A stretch of DNA of 64,000 bases from the NCBI RefSeq assembly GCF_001831495.1, contig NZ_CP017689.1, positions 2,108,001 to 2,172,000 on the forward strand, in the 5' to 3' direction. Numbering within the stretch: the first letter of the stretch is position 1; each line of letters starts with the position of its first letter. Below the pieces are notes generated by a model. That model searched no databases. It had not been told where the DNA came from and worked only from the letters and a program-made list of their open reading frames with translations. This stretch comes from Thalassotalea crassostreae. Lineage in GTDB: Bacteria; Pseudomonadota; Gammaproteobacteria; Enterobacterales; Alteromonadaceae. The translations under genes were made by a program, and so were the position numbers. Below are positions 10,803-21,100 of the stretch, in pieces.

Positions 10803-11580
10803 CGCTATCTGCTCCCTTTAAAATATTCATAAATGCTTTGCGTAAATCTAATTCACGGCTATGTTTTTGGAAATCGACAACGGTGCCATCAAAGCAACTC
10901 GTTCCTTGATTTATTACTGAAACTCTATCTGCTAATAAAGCAATTTCATCGAGATGATGTGTGGAAAAAATTACCGCTGTTCCTTGTTGTTTGATGTCTT
11001 GAACAAACTCCATTATGGTTTCGGTGGCCATAATATCTAAACCGGTCGTAGGCTCATCAAGCACCAAAACTTCTGGTTCGTGGATAACCGCTCTAGCGAT
11101 AGAGATCTTTTGTTGCATGCCGGTGGATAAGTGCTCCACTCTTCGGTCTAGGTAACTAGTTATTGCTAAGTTTTCATAGATTTTATCAGCATCATTTTTC
11201 AAATAGCTGTCGCTAACGCCATGTAGTTTTGCGAAAAACTCAATGTTTTCACGTGCGGTTAATCGCCCATACAATCCTGTTTTTCCAGATAAAAAACCAA
11301 TTTTTTGCTTCGCCATTAAAGGATTACGAACCACATCCACATCATTCACGATAATAGCGCCACTGTCTGGTTTAAGTGCGGTAGATAGGATGCGCAAAGT
11401 GGTAGTTTTACCGGCACCATTGGGGCCGAGTAATCCTAAGACTTCGCCTTTATCACAATGAAAACTTACATCTTTTAATGCGTGGAATTGCTTTCCTTCT
11501 TCCCTAGGGTCCTTTTTTTGCTCACCTGAGGCGTGTGCTTTTAATGCAAATGACTTACTTAGCTTTTCGACTGATATCAT
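10783..11580 (-). CDS. natA: ABC transporter ATP-binding subunit, NatA-like
   Basis: This protein of 265 residues is a single nucleotide-binding domain. It has Walker A GPNGAGKTT, signature LSTGMQQK, Walker B VLVLDEPTTGLD with the catalytic Glu, and switch histidine in STHHLDE. A charged insert (about residues 16-32, GEQKKDPREEGK) sits before Walker A and is unusual for the family. I take ATG at 11580 as start: it has AAGGGA 5 bases upstream, while the in-frame codon before it is TTG. Together with the overlapping permease gene it makes a NatAB-type exporter. Confidence 0.85.
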   Translation of the reverse strand: MISVEKLSKSFALKAHASGEQKKDPREEGKQFHALKDVSFHCDKGEVLGLLGPNGAGKTTTLRILSTALKPDSGAIIVNDVDVVRNPLMAKQKIGFLSGKTGLYGRLTARENIEFFAKLHGVSDSYLKNDADKIYENLAITSYLDRRVEHLSTGMQQKISIARAVIHEPEVLVLDEPTTGLDIMATETIMEFVQDIKQQGTAVIFSTHHLDEIALLADRVSVINQGTSCFDGTVVDFQKHSRELDLRKAFMNILKGADSDVASIY

Positions 11581-11854
11581 CAAAATCCCTTGTATAACAA
11601 TATTTTATAAGTTAACTACTTAATAACTTCAAAACCAAACATGTACCGTAAATAATGTTACAAGTAATATTATGAAGTAGGTATCAAATAAGCCTAACAG
11701 GCAATTGCAACAAATCAATAACAATTCGGACTATTTATTACACGTTTTTAACCTCTAACATCTAAAGCTAAACATTATTTAACCCAAAACTTTATTTTCC
11801 CTGCAACAACAGGTAAATTAACCGCCTTTACAGCACTATGAGTTACTAATCAAA

Positions 11855-13519
11855 ATGAAAGTTATGATAAATACAAAGATGAAGATAATGTCTTCTTTCG
11901 CACTTGCTATTACAGCAACTGCGCTATCGTTAACAACGTTTAGTTCAAGCGCAAAAACATTTGAACAAGCTTACGACAACATCTCTGAAAAGCGTCTGCA
12001 CCAACACATTAAAACAATTTCTTCTGACGAGTTCGAAGGTCGCCTGCCAACTTCCGCTGGAGAAAAGAAGGTATTAGATTATTTAGCTAAAGAATTTACT
12101 CAAGCAGGTTTTAAACCAGGTAATAATGGTAGCTTTTTACAACCGGTTGAACTAACCGAAATTACTCCTGGCGATAATACGGTATTAACTATTGCCGGTA
12201 ACGGTAAAACTAAGAACCTATCTTACGTTAAAGATATGGTGCTTGGCTCCTCTCGAGTAAGTGAACTTGAAGCGATTAAAGATTCAGAAATCGTATTCGT
12301 TGGCTATGGCATAAATGCACCAGAATACAAGTGGAATGATTACGAAGGTATCGATGTAAAAGGTAAGACTGTTGTTATGCTGGTAAACGATCCAGGTTTT
12401 GAATCTCAAATTCCTAGTTTATTCACTGGTACGGCAATGACCTATTACGGCCGTTGGACTTATAAATATGAAGAAGCGAGTCGTCAAGGCGCAGCTGCTG
12501 CAATTATCGTTCATGAAACGAAACCTGCTTCTTACGGTTGGTCGGTCGTAACAAACGGCTGGACTGGACCACAGTACGCTTTATATCGTGAAGATGGCAA
12601 TAAAGACCGTGTACAACTTGAAGGTTGGTTAACACTAGAAAGTACTATAGATCTTTTTGCTCAAGCTGGTTTAGATTTTAAAACTTACAAGCGTAAAGCA
12701 ATGCAAGGTCCAATAAACAAATCTCTTGGCCTTAAAGCCACTGCAGCGGTAGAAAGCAAAATTAAACGCTCTACTTCTTATAACTTTGTTGCGACGTTAG
12801 AAGGTAGCGAAACAAAAGATGAACATGTGTTACTAACTGGTCACTGGGATCACATGGGTATGGATGACGCGTTAGCAGATGATAAAATTTACAATGGCGC
12901 CCACGATAACGCAACGGGTATAGCCGGTATTATTGAATTAGCATATGCATTAGGTTCATTAGATGAAGCACCTAAACGCTCTGTTACTGTTATTGCTACT
13001 ACGGCTGAAGAGCAAGGTTTATTAGGGTCTAAGTATTATGCTCAAAACCCAATTTACCCGCTTGAAAAATCAGTTGCGGCTTTTAACATGGACAGTTTGA
13101 ACATCTTAGGTCAGACTCAAGATTTGGCGGTAAAAGGTAAAGGTAAATCTACTATTGAAGATTTCCTAGAAGTTGCGGCTAAAAAACAAAACCGTAATTT
13201 AGTGACTGAGCCAAATCCTTCTGCCGGTAGTTACTACCGCAGTGACCACTTTAACTTTGCGAAAGTTGGCGTACCTGCACTGTACATTGGTGGTGGTGCG
13301 ATACCATTAAATGATGAAGTAGCAGCATACAAAGCGAAAGTTCAACCAGAAGTACGCCGTTGTTACCACCAAGTTTGTGATGAATACAATCCTAATTGGG
13401 ACCTTAAAGGTGCAATCGATGATGTACGTGTAATTTTTGATACTATGTTTCAAATTGCAGACTCAGACGAATGGCCACAATGGTCAAAATCTAGTGAATT
13501 TCAACGCCCTAAAAAGTAA
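11855..13519 (+). CDS. Secreted M28 family metallopeptidase with PA domain
   Basis: The N-terminus carries a signal peptide (hydrophobic core SSFALAITATALSL, likely cleavage after a SSA or SAK segment). A protease-associated (PA) domain lies around residues 130-250. The M28 zinc-peptidase core follows, with the expected metal ligands: GHWDH, AHDNATG, TAEEQG, NMDS and SDHFNF. It probably acts as an aminopeptidase in the periplasm or outside the cell. The listed ATG at 11855 has no good ribosome site; the in-frame ATG at 11879 gives a signal peptide of more usual length and is a realistic alternative. The gene stands alone with its own terminator. Substrate specificity is not deducible. Confidence 0.88.
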   Translation: MKVMINTKMKIMSSFALAITATALSLTTFSSSAKTFEQAYDNISEKRLHQHIKTISSDEFEGRLPTSAGEKKVLDYLAKEFTQAGFKPGNNGSFLQPVELTEITPGDNTVLTIAGNGKTKNLSYVKDMVLGSSRVSELEAIKDSEIVFVGYGINAPEYKWNDYEGIDVKGKTVVMLVNDPGFESQIPSLFTGTAMTYYGRWTYKYEEASRQGAAAAIIVHETKPASYGWSVVTNGWTGPQYALYREDGNKDRVQLEGWLTLESTIDLFAQAGLDFKTYKRKAMQGPINKSLGLKATAAVESKIKRSTSYNFVATLEGSETKDEHVLLTGHWDHMGMDDALADDKIYNGAHDNATGIAGIIELAYALGSLDEAPKRSVTVIATTAEEQGLLGSKYYAQNPIYPLEKSVAAFNMDSLNILGQTQDLAVKGKGKSTIEDFLEVAAKKQNRNLVTEPNPSAGSYYRSDHFNFAKVGVPALYIGGGAIPLNDEVAAYKAKVQPEVRRCYHQVCDEYNPNWDLKGAIDDVRVIFDTMFQIADSDEWPQWSKSSEFQRPKK

Positions 13520-13620
13520 GAAAAAGTACTAAAAACGGTCAATTGATAATAAATTCGAATATTTATTCTAATTTAGACTATTTCGCTATTGATTTTTACA
13601 ATCAAATATAAGATTCTCAA

Positions 13621-13652
13621 AGACGGACATCACTTGGTGTCCGTCTTTTTTT
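13621..13652 (+). terminator. Terminator of the M28 peptidase gene
   Basis: A perfect 9-bp stem (AGACGGACA / TGTCCGTCT) with an 8-base loop is followed by a run of T (13644-13652). Confidence 0.85.
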
Positions 13653-13735
13653 ATCTTTAGCCTAAACAAAAAAAGCATGTAGGCTGATTTATAAGGTAAA
13701 AATGATTTCGATTATGATTATGTAAAGGAAGCAGT

Positions 13736-15400
13736 ATGTGTTCAATTTTTTGTATCTTTGATATAAAGACTGATGCCAGCGCTCTGCGCGAAGAGGCAAT
13801 TCAGTTATCTCGTTTATTACGCCACCGAGGACCAGATTGGTCAGGCGTATATAGTAATGACAACGCAATTTTGGTGCACGAGCGCCTTGCAATTGTAGAT
13901 ACCGAACACGGCGCACAACCTTTATATAATCAAAATCGAAATCATGTGTTAGCGGTAAATGGTGAAATCTACAATCACAAGCAACTTGAAGCCAAATTAA
14001 ATGTTGATTATCAATTTCAAACTAAATCTGATTGTGAGGTGATTTTACCTTTATATGAAGAGTTTGGTGACAGCTTCGTTGATAAATTACAAGGCATGTT
14101 TGCATTCGCGTTATATAACAACGAAGACAACTCTTACCTTATCGCTCGTGACCATATGGGAATTATTCCACTATATATGGGCCATGATGAACACGGTAAC
14201 TTTTTTGTTGCCTCAGAAATGAAAGCATTAATGCCAATTTGTAAAACCGTTAGCGAATTTCCTCCAGGGCATTATTTATCAAGTAAAGAAGGTCAAATTA
14301 AGCAGTATTACAAACGTGACTGGCAAGAATTTGACGCGATCAAAGATAACAGCACCGATATTGATGAGCTTCGCTCTTCACTAGAAAGTTCAGTAAAGAG
14401 TCACTTAATGACAGACGTACCTTATGGCGTATTGTTATCAGGAGGATTAGACTCATCGTTAATTTCGTCTATTACGCAGAAATTTGCGGCACGTCGCGTT
14501 GAAGAAAATGGTTTGACTGATGCTTGGTGGCCAAAAGTTCACTCGTTTGCTTGTGGTCTTGAAGGCTCTCCAGATCTAGAAGCTGCGCAAAAAGTTGCTG
14601 ATAGCATTGGTACGATTCACCACAGTATCACGTTTACAGTACAAGACGGTATCGATGCTCTTAAAGAAGTCATTTATCATATTGAAACCTACGATGTGAC
14701 AACGATTCGTGCTTCTACGCCTATGTGTCTAATGGCTCGTAAGATTAAAGCTATGGGCATTAAAATGGTACTTTCAGGTGAAGGTGCTGATGAGATATTT
14801 GGTGGCTATTTGTATTTCCACAAAGCGCCAAACGCACAAGAATTCCATGAAGAGTTAGTTCGTAAGCTTGATAAACTTCATATGTTTGATTGTTTACGAG
14901 CAAACAAGTCTATGTCTGCTTGGGGAATTGAAGCACGCGTACCGTTCCTTGATAAAGACTTTATGGATGTTGCTATGCGCATCGACCCTGAAGACAAGAT
15001 GTGTAAAGACGGTAAAATTGAAAAGCACGTTCTACGTTCGGCATTTGAAGGCTACTTACCAAAAGAGATCCTTTGGCGTCAAAAAGAACAATTTAGTGAT
15101 GGCGTAGGTTATAACTGGATTGATAGTTTAAAAGAATTAGTTGAAACACAAGTCAGTGATGAACAATTAGCAAATGCTAAATTTAAGTTCCCTCACAACA
15201 CGCCTGATACAAAAGAAGCTTATTTCTACCGTACTATATTTGAAGAGCACTTCCCGCTTGCTAGCGCAGCTGAGTGTGTACCTGGTGGTAAGTCAGTCGC
15301 TTGTTCTACTGAAAAAGCACTAGAATGGGATGAAGCATTTAAAAATATGGCCGATCCTTCTGGTCGTGCGGTAAGTGCTGTTCATAACGAAGGTTACTAA
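13736..15400 (+). CDS. asnB: Asparagine synthase B (glutamine-hydrolysing)
   Basis: This enzyme makes asparagine from aspartate, ATP and glutamine. The N-terminal Ntn glutaminase domain starts with the catalytic Cys2 (MCSIFCIFD), which fixes the start, and has RHRGPDWSG and VNGEIYNH. The synthetase domain has the ATP pyrophosphatase loop LLSGGLDSSL near residue 237 and the GEGADEIFGGY motif. Length (554) equals that of E. coli AsnB. AAGGA lies 8 bases before the ATG. A two-way terminator separates it from the convergent cytochrome b gene. Confidence 0.97.
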   Translation: MCSIFCIFDIKTDASALREEAIQLSRLLRHRGPDWSGVYSNDNAILVHERLAIVDTEHGAQPLYNQNRNHVLAVNGEIYNHKQLEAKLNVDYQFQTKSDCEVILPLYEEFGDSFVDKLQGMFAFALYNNEDNSYLIARDHMGIIPLYMGHDEHGNFFVASEMKALMPICKTVSEFPPGHYLSSKEGQIKQYYKRDWQEFDAIKDNSTDIDELRSSLESSVKSHLMTDVPYGVLLSGGLDSSLISSITQKFAARRVEENGLTDAWWPKVHSFACGLEGSPDLEAAQKVADSIGTIHHSITFTVQDGIDALKEVIYHIETYDVTTIRASTPMCLMARKIKAMGIKMVLSGEGADEIFGGYLYFHKAPNAQEFHEELVRKLDKLHMFDCLRANKSMSAWGIEARVPFLDKDFMDVAMRIDPEDKMCKDGKIEKHVLRSAFEGYLPKEILWRQKEQFSDGVGYNWIDSLKELVETQVSDEQLANAKFKFPHNTPDTKEAYFYRTIFEEHFPLASAAECVPGGKSVACSTEKALEWDEAFKNMADPSGRAVSAVHNEGY

Positions 15401-15430
15401 AACGCCCTACTTTAATAAGCGTTAAAACCG

Positions 15431-15465
15431 AAAAAGGATTTTGCCAAAGCAAAATCCTTTTTTTA
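15431..15465. terminator. Bidirectional terminator between asnB and the cytochrome b gene
   Basis: A perfect 14-bp stem (AAAAAGGATTTTGC / GCAAAATCCTTTTT) with a CAAA loop has T-runs on the 3' side of both strands. It lies between two convergent genes and can serve both. Confidence 0.85.
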
Positions 15466-15498
15466 TTCAAGTGTTCCGGCCTTAAATAGTTTCAAAGT

Positions 15499-16029
15499 TT
15501 AATCCATTTTTCCCCACATTCTTTTTAACGTTTCATCTTTTAAAATATAATGATGAAAGAATGATGCGCCAATGTGCGCTGCTAGTAAAAGATAACAAAC
15601 GTATTCTAAGAACGAATGCGCATCTAAAGCCATGGTATACATGCCCATATTGCGCTCCTCAAACCCGGGTATAGTAAATAGACCAAAAATTACAGTTTCT
15701 TTAGCTCTCGATAAATTAATCAATAAGCCAGTGAGCGGCATAAACAATAAAATACCATAGAGTGCCATATGAGCCATATGAGCGATAAATTTTTCAAACT
15801 GAGTGCCTAATGCTTCTGGTTTACCAAACCACGACATCAGCACTATACGACCAAAATATAAGAAAAAAGCAACCATACCAAACGACTGATGTAAAAACAT
15901 TGCATCAGAAGAGCCATAATATTGGTCATATATCATTAAACCAAGAGCAATAATAAACGCCACGGCTGAAACATGATGAACGATACGGTTTGTTAAACTA
16001 AATTCTTTTACTGGGATCCAAGTTTTCAT
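15499..16029 (-). CDS. Cytochrome b561-type membrane protein
   Basis: This protein of 176 residues has four predicted membrane helices (starting near residues 16, 46, 85 and 140) with histidines suited to b-haem ligation (NRIVHHVSA, FLHQSFG, AHMAHMALYG, DAHSFLEY, AAHIGASFFHHYI). It belongs to the family of prokaryotic cytochrome b561 (COG3038), which exchanges electrons with quinols. It begins 96 bases after the nitrite reductase gene on the same strand with no obvious terminator between them, so the two may be co-transcribed. I infer that it could pass quinol electrons to the periplasmic nitrite reductase in place of the missing NrfH or NrfBCD; this is a hypothesis. Confidence 0.8.
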   Translation of the reverse strand: MKTWIPVKEFSLTNRIVHHVSAVAFIIALGLMIYDQYYGSSDAMFLHQSFGMVAFFLYFGRIVLMSWFGKPEALGTQFEKFIAHMAHMALYGILLFMPLTGLLINLSRAKETVIFGLFTIPGFEERNMGMYTMALDAHSFLEYVCYLLLAAHIGASFFHHYILKDETLKRMWGKMD

Positions 16030-16125
16030 TGAAAAATCCTTGATTAATTATTCTATTGATAGCCTTTGGCTATTCTTTATTCTGTCTATTTTATGGAGCT
16101 AAATAAACAGCATTATATTTTTCTA

Positions 16126-17655
16126 TTATGGTAATAAACACTGATCATCGGCTTGAATAGTTGTCATCGGAGGCATTGAGCCAACAATGTTGCCCGGGTT
16201 TATTACTTCTGGTGCAGTTGGAATCGCTCCTTTATTCGTTAATCTGATCTGAATTCCAAAGTTGCTCGCAGACTCTTTTAACAGTTGTTGGCCCTCTCTT
16301 GCCAACTTTTCAGCGTCACCCAGTATTCGCCATGCTTCTCGTGGGCTATGGATCCCTGTCGAATTTTCCGCGCCAACAAAGTCCCACCTCATACTTGCGC
16401 GACGGTGCATTTCTAGTGCCGGTTGGATTCCTTCAGATATTGCATCTTGACGCTTTTGTTTATCTTTGATCGAACTAAATTTATCCAAATCGGCCATTTC
16501 ATGTCTTACTTTTTCTATATCATCGATCAAGGCTAAAATTGCATTTTCAGCCTTAGCCATTTCTTTGGCAGTGAATCGTTGTGTATCTTGAACCATTTTT
16601 CTAATTTCAGATTCGTTTTCGTGACAAGATTTACAGGCAATAATATCGTTAAGTGGTGAATCTAAATTATGATCAGTAACTTGTTCACCATCTTTCTCAA
16701 TTAATGGCATATGACAGTCAACACAGCTAACACCATCTTTAGTATGACGACCACTAGAGGTCATTTCAGCTTCTGGGTGTTGCATTTTCAACATCGAAGC
16801 TTTAGTTGTTTGATGTATCCAATCCCCCTGAAAACCACCCTCTTTTGCTCTTTCATTGTCATAGTATTGTTCAATCATTTCGATATTTAACGGTCTATCT
16901 TTTGGCCAGTTTGCCCAAGGAAAAGTGAGTACTTTATTAGGACCTTTAAAATAGTATTCTACATGGCACTGCTGACATACATGGTTTCTCATCTCTTTTT
17001 GTGTTGCCTTTAAACCAAGTTTGTTATCCGCTTCATATCCTCGTTGTACCATTGCATTGATATAAGCAGGTCGAGTTACTCGTAAACTCATGTCATCGGG
17101 TGTGTGGCAATCAGCACATGTACTACCCATTTCAGCACCATGAATTCCCTCTCCATGCTCCTTTTTAAGTTTTGCTACGGTATCCCAGTACGGAGTTTTA
17201 TTGAATTTTTCCCACCCCATTTCTCTAACAAGTTCTGGCACCCAACCACTATGACAATTCATGCAGGCACCTGGCTGTCCGTTAAATTTCTTTAAACCAT
17301 GAGAATTTAAAAATTCTTTATCATTTCGTTTAGTTTCGTATTGATCTATTTGGCTATAATAATGACCACGCTCTTCATTAAAATCTAACGCAAAAGCATA
17401 GCCCGCCCATAATTCTGTTAATTGTGGAAAGCGGATCAATTTACTGTATGGAACATTGCCACCATATTCAGTGGGTTTGGTCGTATCCTTCATTTGCATA
17501 TACATCTCGATATACTCAGGATATTCTTTTCCCCAAGAACGAATTGTAGGATCAGAATCAGATCTTTTTACATTGGCTTCTTCAGCCAATGAAAAGCTGG
17601 AGATTAACGTTAAAGCTCCCCCTGCCAACATAGAGATTAATGCAAGTATTTTCAT
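16126..17655 (-). CDS. nrfA: Pentahaem cytochrome c nitrite reductase (ammonia-forming)
   Basis: NrfA reduces nitrite to ammonium with six electrons in the periplasm. A signal peptide (LALISMLAGGALTLISSFSLA) is followed by five haem sites: CMNCH (131-135), CADCH (180), CQQCH (227), CVDCH (311) and CKSCH (341). The first is the catalytic haem; in E. coli it is CXXCK, here it is CXXCH, a variant known from some lineages. The catalytic Tyr and Ca-binding Glu are in HVEYYF (231-236), the active-site His is in MQHPEAE (His293), and an Arg suits the position near residue 109. Its 509 residues are close to E. coli NrfA (478). No NrfB, NrfC, NrfD or NrfH gene is near; a cytochrome b561 gene follows. 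I saw no FNR box in the upstream region. Confidence 0.93.
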   Translation of the reverse strand: MKILALISMLAGGALTLISSFSLAEEANVKRSDSDPTIRSWGKEYPEYIEMYMQMKDTTKPTEYGGNVPYSKLIRFPQLTELWAGYAFALDFNEERGHYYSQIDQYETKRNDKEFLNSHGLKKFNGQPGACMNCHSGWVPELVREMGWEKFNKTPYWDTVAKLKKEHGEGIHGAEMGSTCADCHTPDDMSLRVTRPAYINAMVQRGYEADNKLGLKATQKEMRNHVCQQCHVEYYFKGPNKVLTFPWANWPKDRPLNIEMIEQYYDNERAKEGGFQGDWIHQTTKASMLKMQHPEAEMTSSGRHTKDGVSCVDCHMPLIEKDGEQVTDHNLDSPLNDIIACKSCHENESEIRKMVQDTQRFTAKEMAKAENAILALIDDIEKVRHEMADLDKFSSIKDKQKRQDAISEGIQPALEMHRRASMRWDFVGAENSTGIHSPREAWRILGDAEKLAREGQQLLKESASNFGIQIRLTNKGAIPTAPEVINPGNIVGSMPPMTTIQADDQCLLP

Positions 17656-17818
17656 AGATGATTTCCATACTAATTTTCAGACAATTTTTATCAGTATAGA
17701 CAAAAAATTAATAACTAACGTAACTTGTAAAACACACCGTTATCCGTGGTAATTATTTAGTTTCAATGATTTCAAGTTTTAACAAGGCTTAAAAGCAGTT
17801 TAACAAAGTGTATAAGTT

Positions 17819-17860
17819 CTGGGAGCTACTTCAAAAAACAGCTGGGATGACAGCGACCTT
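17819..17860. repeat. REP-like intergenic element
   Basis: The stretch beginning CTGGGAGCTACTTC and ending CAGCTGGGATGACAG has short inverted AGCT arms and the '...CTGGGATGACAG' ending typical of interspersed non-coding repeats in many gammaproteobacteria. It lies 60 bases from a duplicated sucD-type terminator. The call rests on resemblance; no second good copy is in the window, though a degenerate one may lie at 54900-54990. Confidence 0.35.
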
Positions 17861-17920
17861 TATTGATATTTTTCGGTCGTTCTTGGCATTAGTCATAAGC
17901 AGTAATTTCAATGAGGCAAT

Positions 17921-17947
17921 AAAAAAGGCCGTTATTAAAACGACCTT
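17921..17947 (-). terminator. Terminator after the sortilin-like gene, near-copy of the sucD terminator
   Basis: The stem AAGGTCGTT / AACGGCCTT on the minus strand (5-base loop) ends in a T-run. The stem and its flanks (AATAAAAAAGGCCG..., CGACCTTCTTTAGA) match the true sucD terminator at 21722-21748 almost base for base, including sequence outside the stem, so it appears to be a duplicate rather than an independent terminator. Confidence 0.7.
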
Positions 17948-17971
17948 CTTTAGACTGGTAAGATAAACCAA

Positions 17972-18075
17972 AGCAACAACTACACCAGTAATTTCTACTG
18001 CATCACAAATTGTGTTAAATACAAATAACTTTCATATTATTTAGTGACCTTGCCCGGTGATACGTAACAACTTCC
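17972..18075 (-). pseudogene. Decayed internal fragment of sucD
   Basis: Bases from about 17972 align with 22443-22553 inside the intact sucD on the same strand, at roughly four identities in five over the best 50 bases. In the sucD frame the fragment reads VFNTICDAVEITG where SucD has [13 protein letters not shown], so it kept coding character before decaying. The alignment then loses register (small gaps) but still shows TGACC...TTGCC.GGTGA. The fragment lies directly beside a copy of the sucD terminator, with the intervening sucD C-terminal part absent. It is too short to be expressed usefully. The rest of the 447-base gap 17656-18102 shows only nrfA upstream sequence with no clear promoter motif. 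Confidence 0.65.
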
Positions 18076-18102
18076 ATTATTCACACAACTTATACATATC
18101 GA

Positions 18103-21100
18103 TTAGTCTATTTCAACCGGCTCGTCTGACATTTCTTTCATTAAGCCCTCTGGCATCCATGGCGCGCCAGCATCAAGTAAAGATTGTTTATAAGCAGGAA
18201 ATTCTTGTCTCATTAAATTGTTTATTCTTGGCAACAATACATTGAGAGCATCTTGCACAATAATCATCTGCTCTTTTTGAGTTGCGGTAAGGCCCCATGT
18301 GTTTGCTCTAGCAAATTCAATCATAAATAGCCTACTCGAAATAGTCGCTGGTGTTGACCCCATGCCACTACTTGCTGTTTTTCCATGAAGAGCTTCTTGC
18401 GCCGCAAATACTGCTTGTCGAAGTTCTTCATACTTGGTTTCTAGTTCAGAGGTAGGCGAAAATGATCGATCAAGCGCTATTCGGAACGACCCTAACTTAG
18501 ACATTAAGTCATCGACTTGTCCGCTTGCCATAGATACATTTCGCCTAAGGTTTTCAACCTCTAGCAATGAGGTAGTACGCTGCTGCGGTGTAACGCCACC
18601 TGGTACTATTTCCTCAAATAGCGGTTTGACGTTAAAGTTGACGGATTCTGCCAATTTGCGTGTTATGCCATTTGCAGTCGAATATAACAGCGCCGTATAT
18701 GTACCTGGGGCGACTAGTGGCCCAACATCACCAAAGAAACTAGGGCCAGTGCCAAGCGCATTAGCTGAAGGCATCCGTAAATCCCAAGTTACTCTATGAA
18801 GCCCTTGTTTAGCTTCCGCATGTACCTTCCGTACAACTTTACCCTTAGCATCTTTTATAATCAGATACACACTGGGCTCAGATTCTCTCAATTCAGTTTC
18901 AATAGTTTCCCATTTAGGATAAAGAGGGAATTTATCTTTTTCTAGCGCCTTCTTCTCTTTTTCTTCTCTAATATCTTTTAACGATTTAATACCATCGCGC
19001 AAGTAATAAGTGAACGTAGCGCCAAATTCTGGGTTATCAGCTCGGTACTCAAAATCGCCATTTGAGTCGGTATGCAACTTTTCTGGAATGTACCAAAGCG
19101 CATCACGAGAGGTAAATAATAACGCTTCTTTTTCTAAACTCTCCTTAGTAATTGTTCGCAATGGAGAGTAGTCATCTAGTATATAAATTCCGCGCCCGAA
19201 ACTACCTGCCACAAGATCATTTTCTCTACGTTGAATTTGAACATCTCTAAACGATATTGTCGGCACGTCTCCTGTTAGTTCAACCCATTGTTTACCGCCA
19301 TCAACAGTAAAAAACAAACCAAACTCAGTACCAATAAAGAGTAAATTTTGATTAACATGATCTTGCACTATGCGCCAAACCAAGTGCTTATCAGGTAAGT
19401 TGGAAGCGATAGATTTCCAGGATTTTCCTCGATTAGTGCTTTTAATCAGATAAGGTTTATAGTCTCCGAACTTATGATTATCAAGCGCAGCATACACAGT
19501 ATCTTTGTCAAATAAATCAGCACGGATATCATTTATATACGCGGTTGATGGTATGCCTCGTATATCATCAATTTCATAAGTGTTCCATTTTTTACCGCCA
19601 TCAGAAGTTACTTGAATCAAGCCGTCGTCGGTAGCTGCATACAAAATGTTTTCGTCTAGCGGCGACTCAGCAATATTAGCGATAGTATTAAAATTAGACA
19701 TGGCTAATAAATCAAAACCAGAGTTAACAGACCAAGTTCGATCCATTACAGGCATATGCATTCTGTTTTGATTTTTAGTCAAATCCGCTGAAATCGCCTG
19801 CCAACTATTGCCGCGATCATCAGAACGCCATACTCGTTGAGAAGCATGATATAAACGCTTAGGATCGTGAGCAGATACTAAAATTGGTGCATCCCAATTA
19901 TAGCGCTCGGCTGGCTCACCTGGCTTTTCTTGAGGTTGTATAGATACATACTCACCAGTTTGTCGGTGAAATCGTGCAAGATTTCCTTGCTGACGCTGAC
20001 CGTAAACGACGTCTGGGTTTCCTGGTTCAGTCGCGGGCTGATGACCATCCCAATCAAGAATTAAAAACCAGTCATTGTTTTTTATTCCATGTGCCTTTGT
20101 AGTGCGCGATGGGCCTCCTTGGGAAGAATTATCTTGAGTACCACCGTACACATAGTAAAATGGCAGGCTATCATCCACCGCTATTTTATAAAACTGTGTT
20201 ATTGGCATATTAGCTAGAAAGCGCCATTTGTCCATACCGTCTCGTGTTTCATAAATACCACCATCGCTGCCCACTAACATGAAGTCTTTATTGGTAGGAT
20301 GAAATGCGATCGCATGATCATCAACATGCTTGTTCTTAACATTCATAGGCGTCCAACTTTTTCCGCCATTATCACTATATTGGGTATAGTTACTGGCCAT
20401 GTAGACACGATCGAATCGATGAGGATCAGCAAAGATTTCTTGGTAATAGTGAGGGCCTGTTCCACCTCCTACGGCATCAGACATTTTTGTCCAACTTGCA
20501 CCTTGATTCGCTGAACGATAGAAACCACCTTTGCGTTGATTTAATTCAATCGCTGCATACACTACATCTGGATTAATAGCTGAAATAGCCAAGCCGATTT
20601 TACCCATATCAGTAGTAGGTAGGCCTTCACTGAGCTTACGCCATGTTTTACCGCCATCGTCAGTGGTATGAATGGCTGAGCCTTTGCCCGTGCCAACATA
20701 GGCTGGTAAGGTTCTTTGACGTTGCCAAGTAGCCGCATAAAGTTTATCTGGATTTCGTGAGTCAATGACTAAGGAAGTAACACCAGTCCATTCGTCTATT
20801 TTTAACACATTTTTCCAAGTCTGACCGCCGTCAGTCGTTTTAAATAGTCCTCGCTGTCCCCCTTTAGACCATAATGGTCCTTGGGAAGACACCCAAACAG
20901 TATTAGAGTCAGTTGGATGGATAATAATATCAGAAATATGCTCAGACTCTTTCAAGCCCATGTTTTTCCATGTGTTACCGCCATCAAGAGAGCGATAAAC
21001 ACCATCGCCGAAGCTCAAATGTCTGCCACCATTATTTTCCCCTGTACCAACCCAAATAATATTTGAGTTACTTGGGTCTATGGTGACATCGCCGGTTGAA

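Noticed and set aside
17656..17760. An FNR box upstream of nrfA
   Set aside because: The nearest candidate (TTGAAATCATTGAA) does not fit TTGAT-N4-ATCAA, so I do not claim it.
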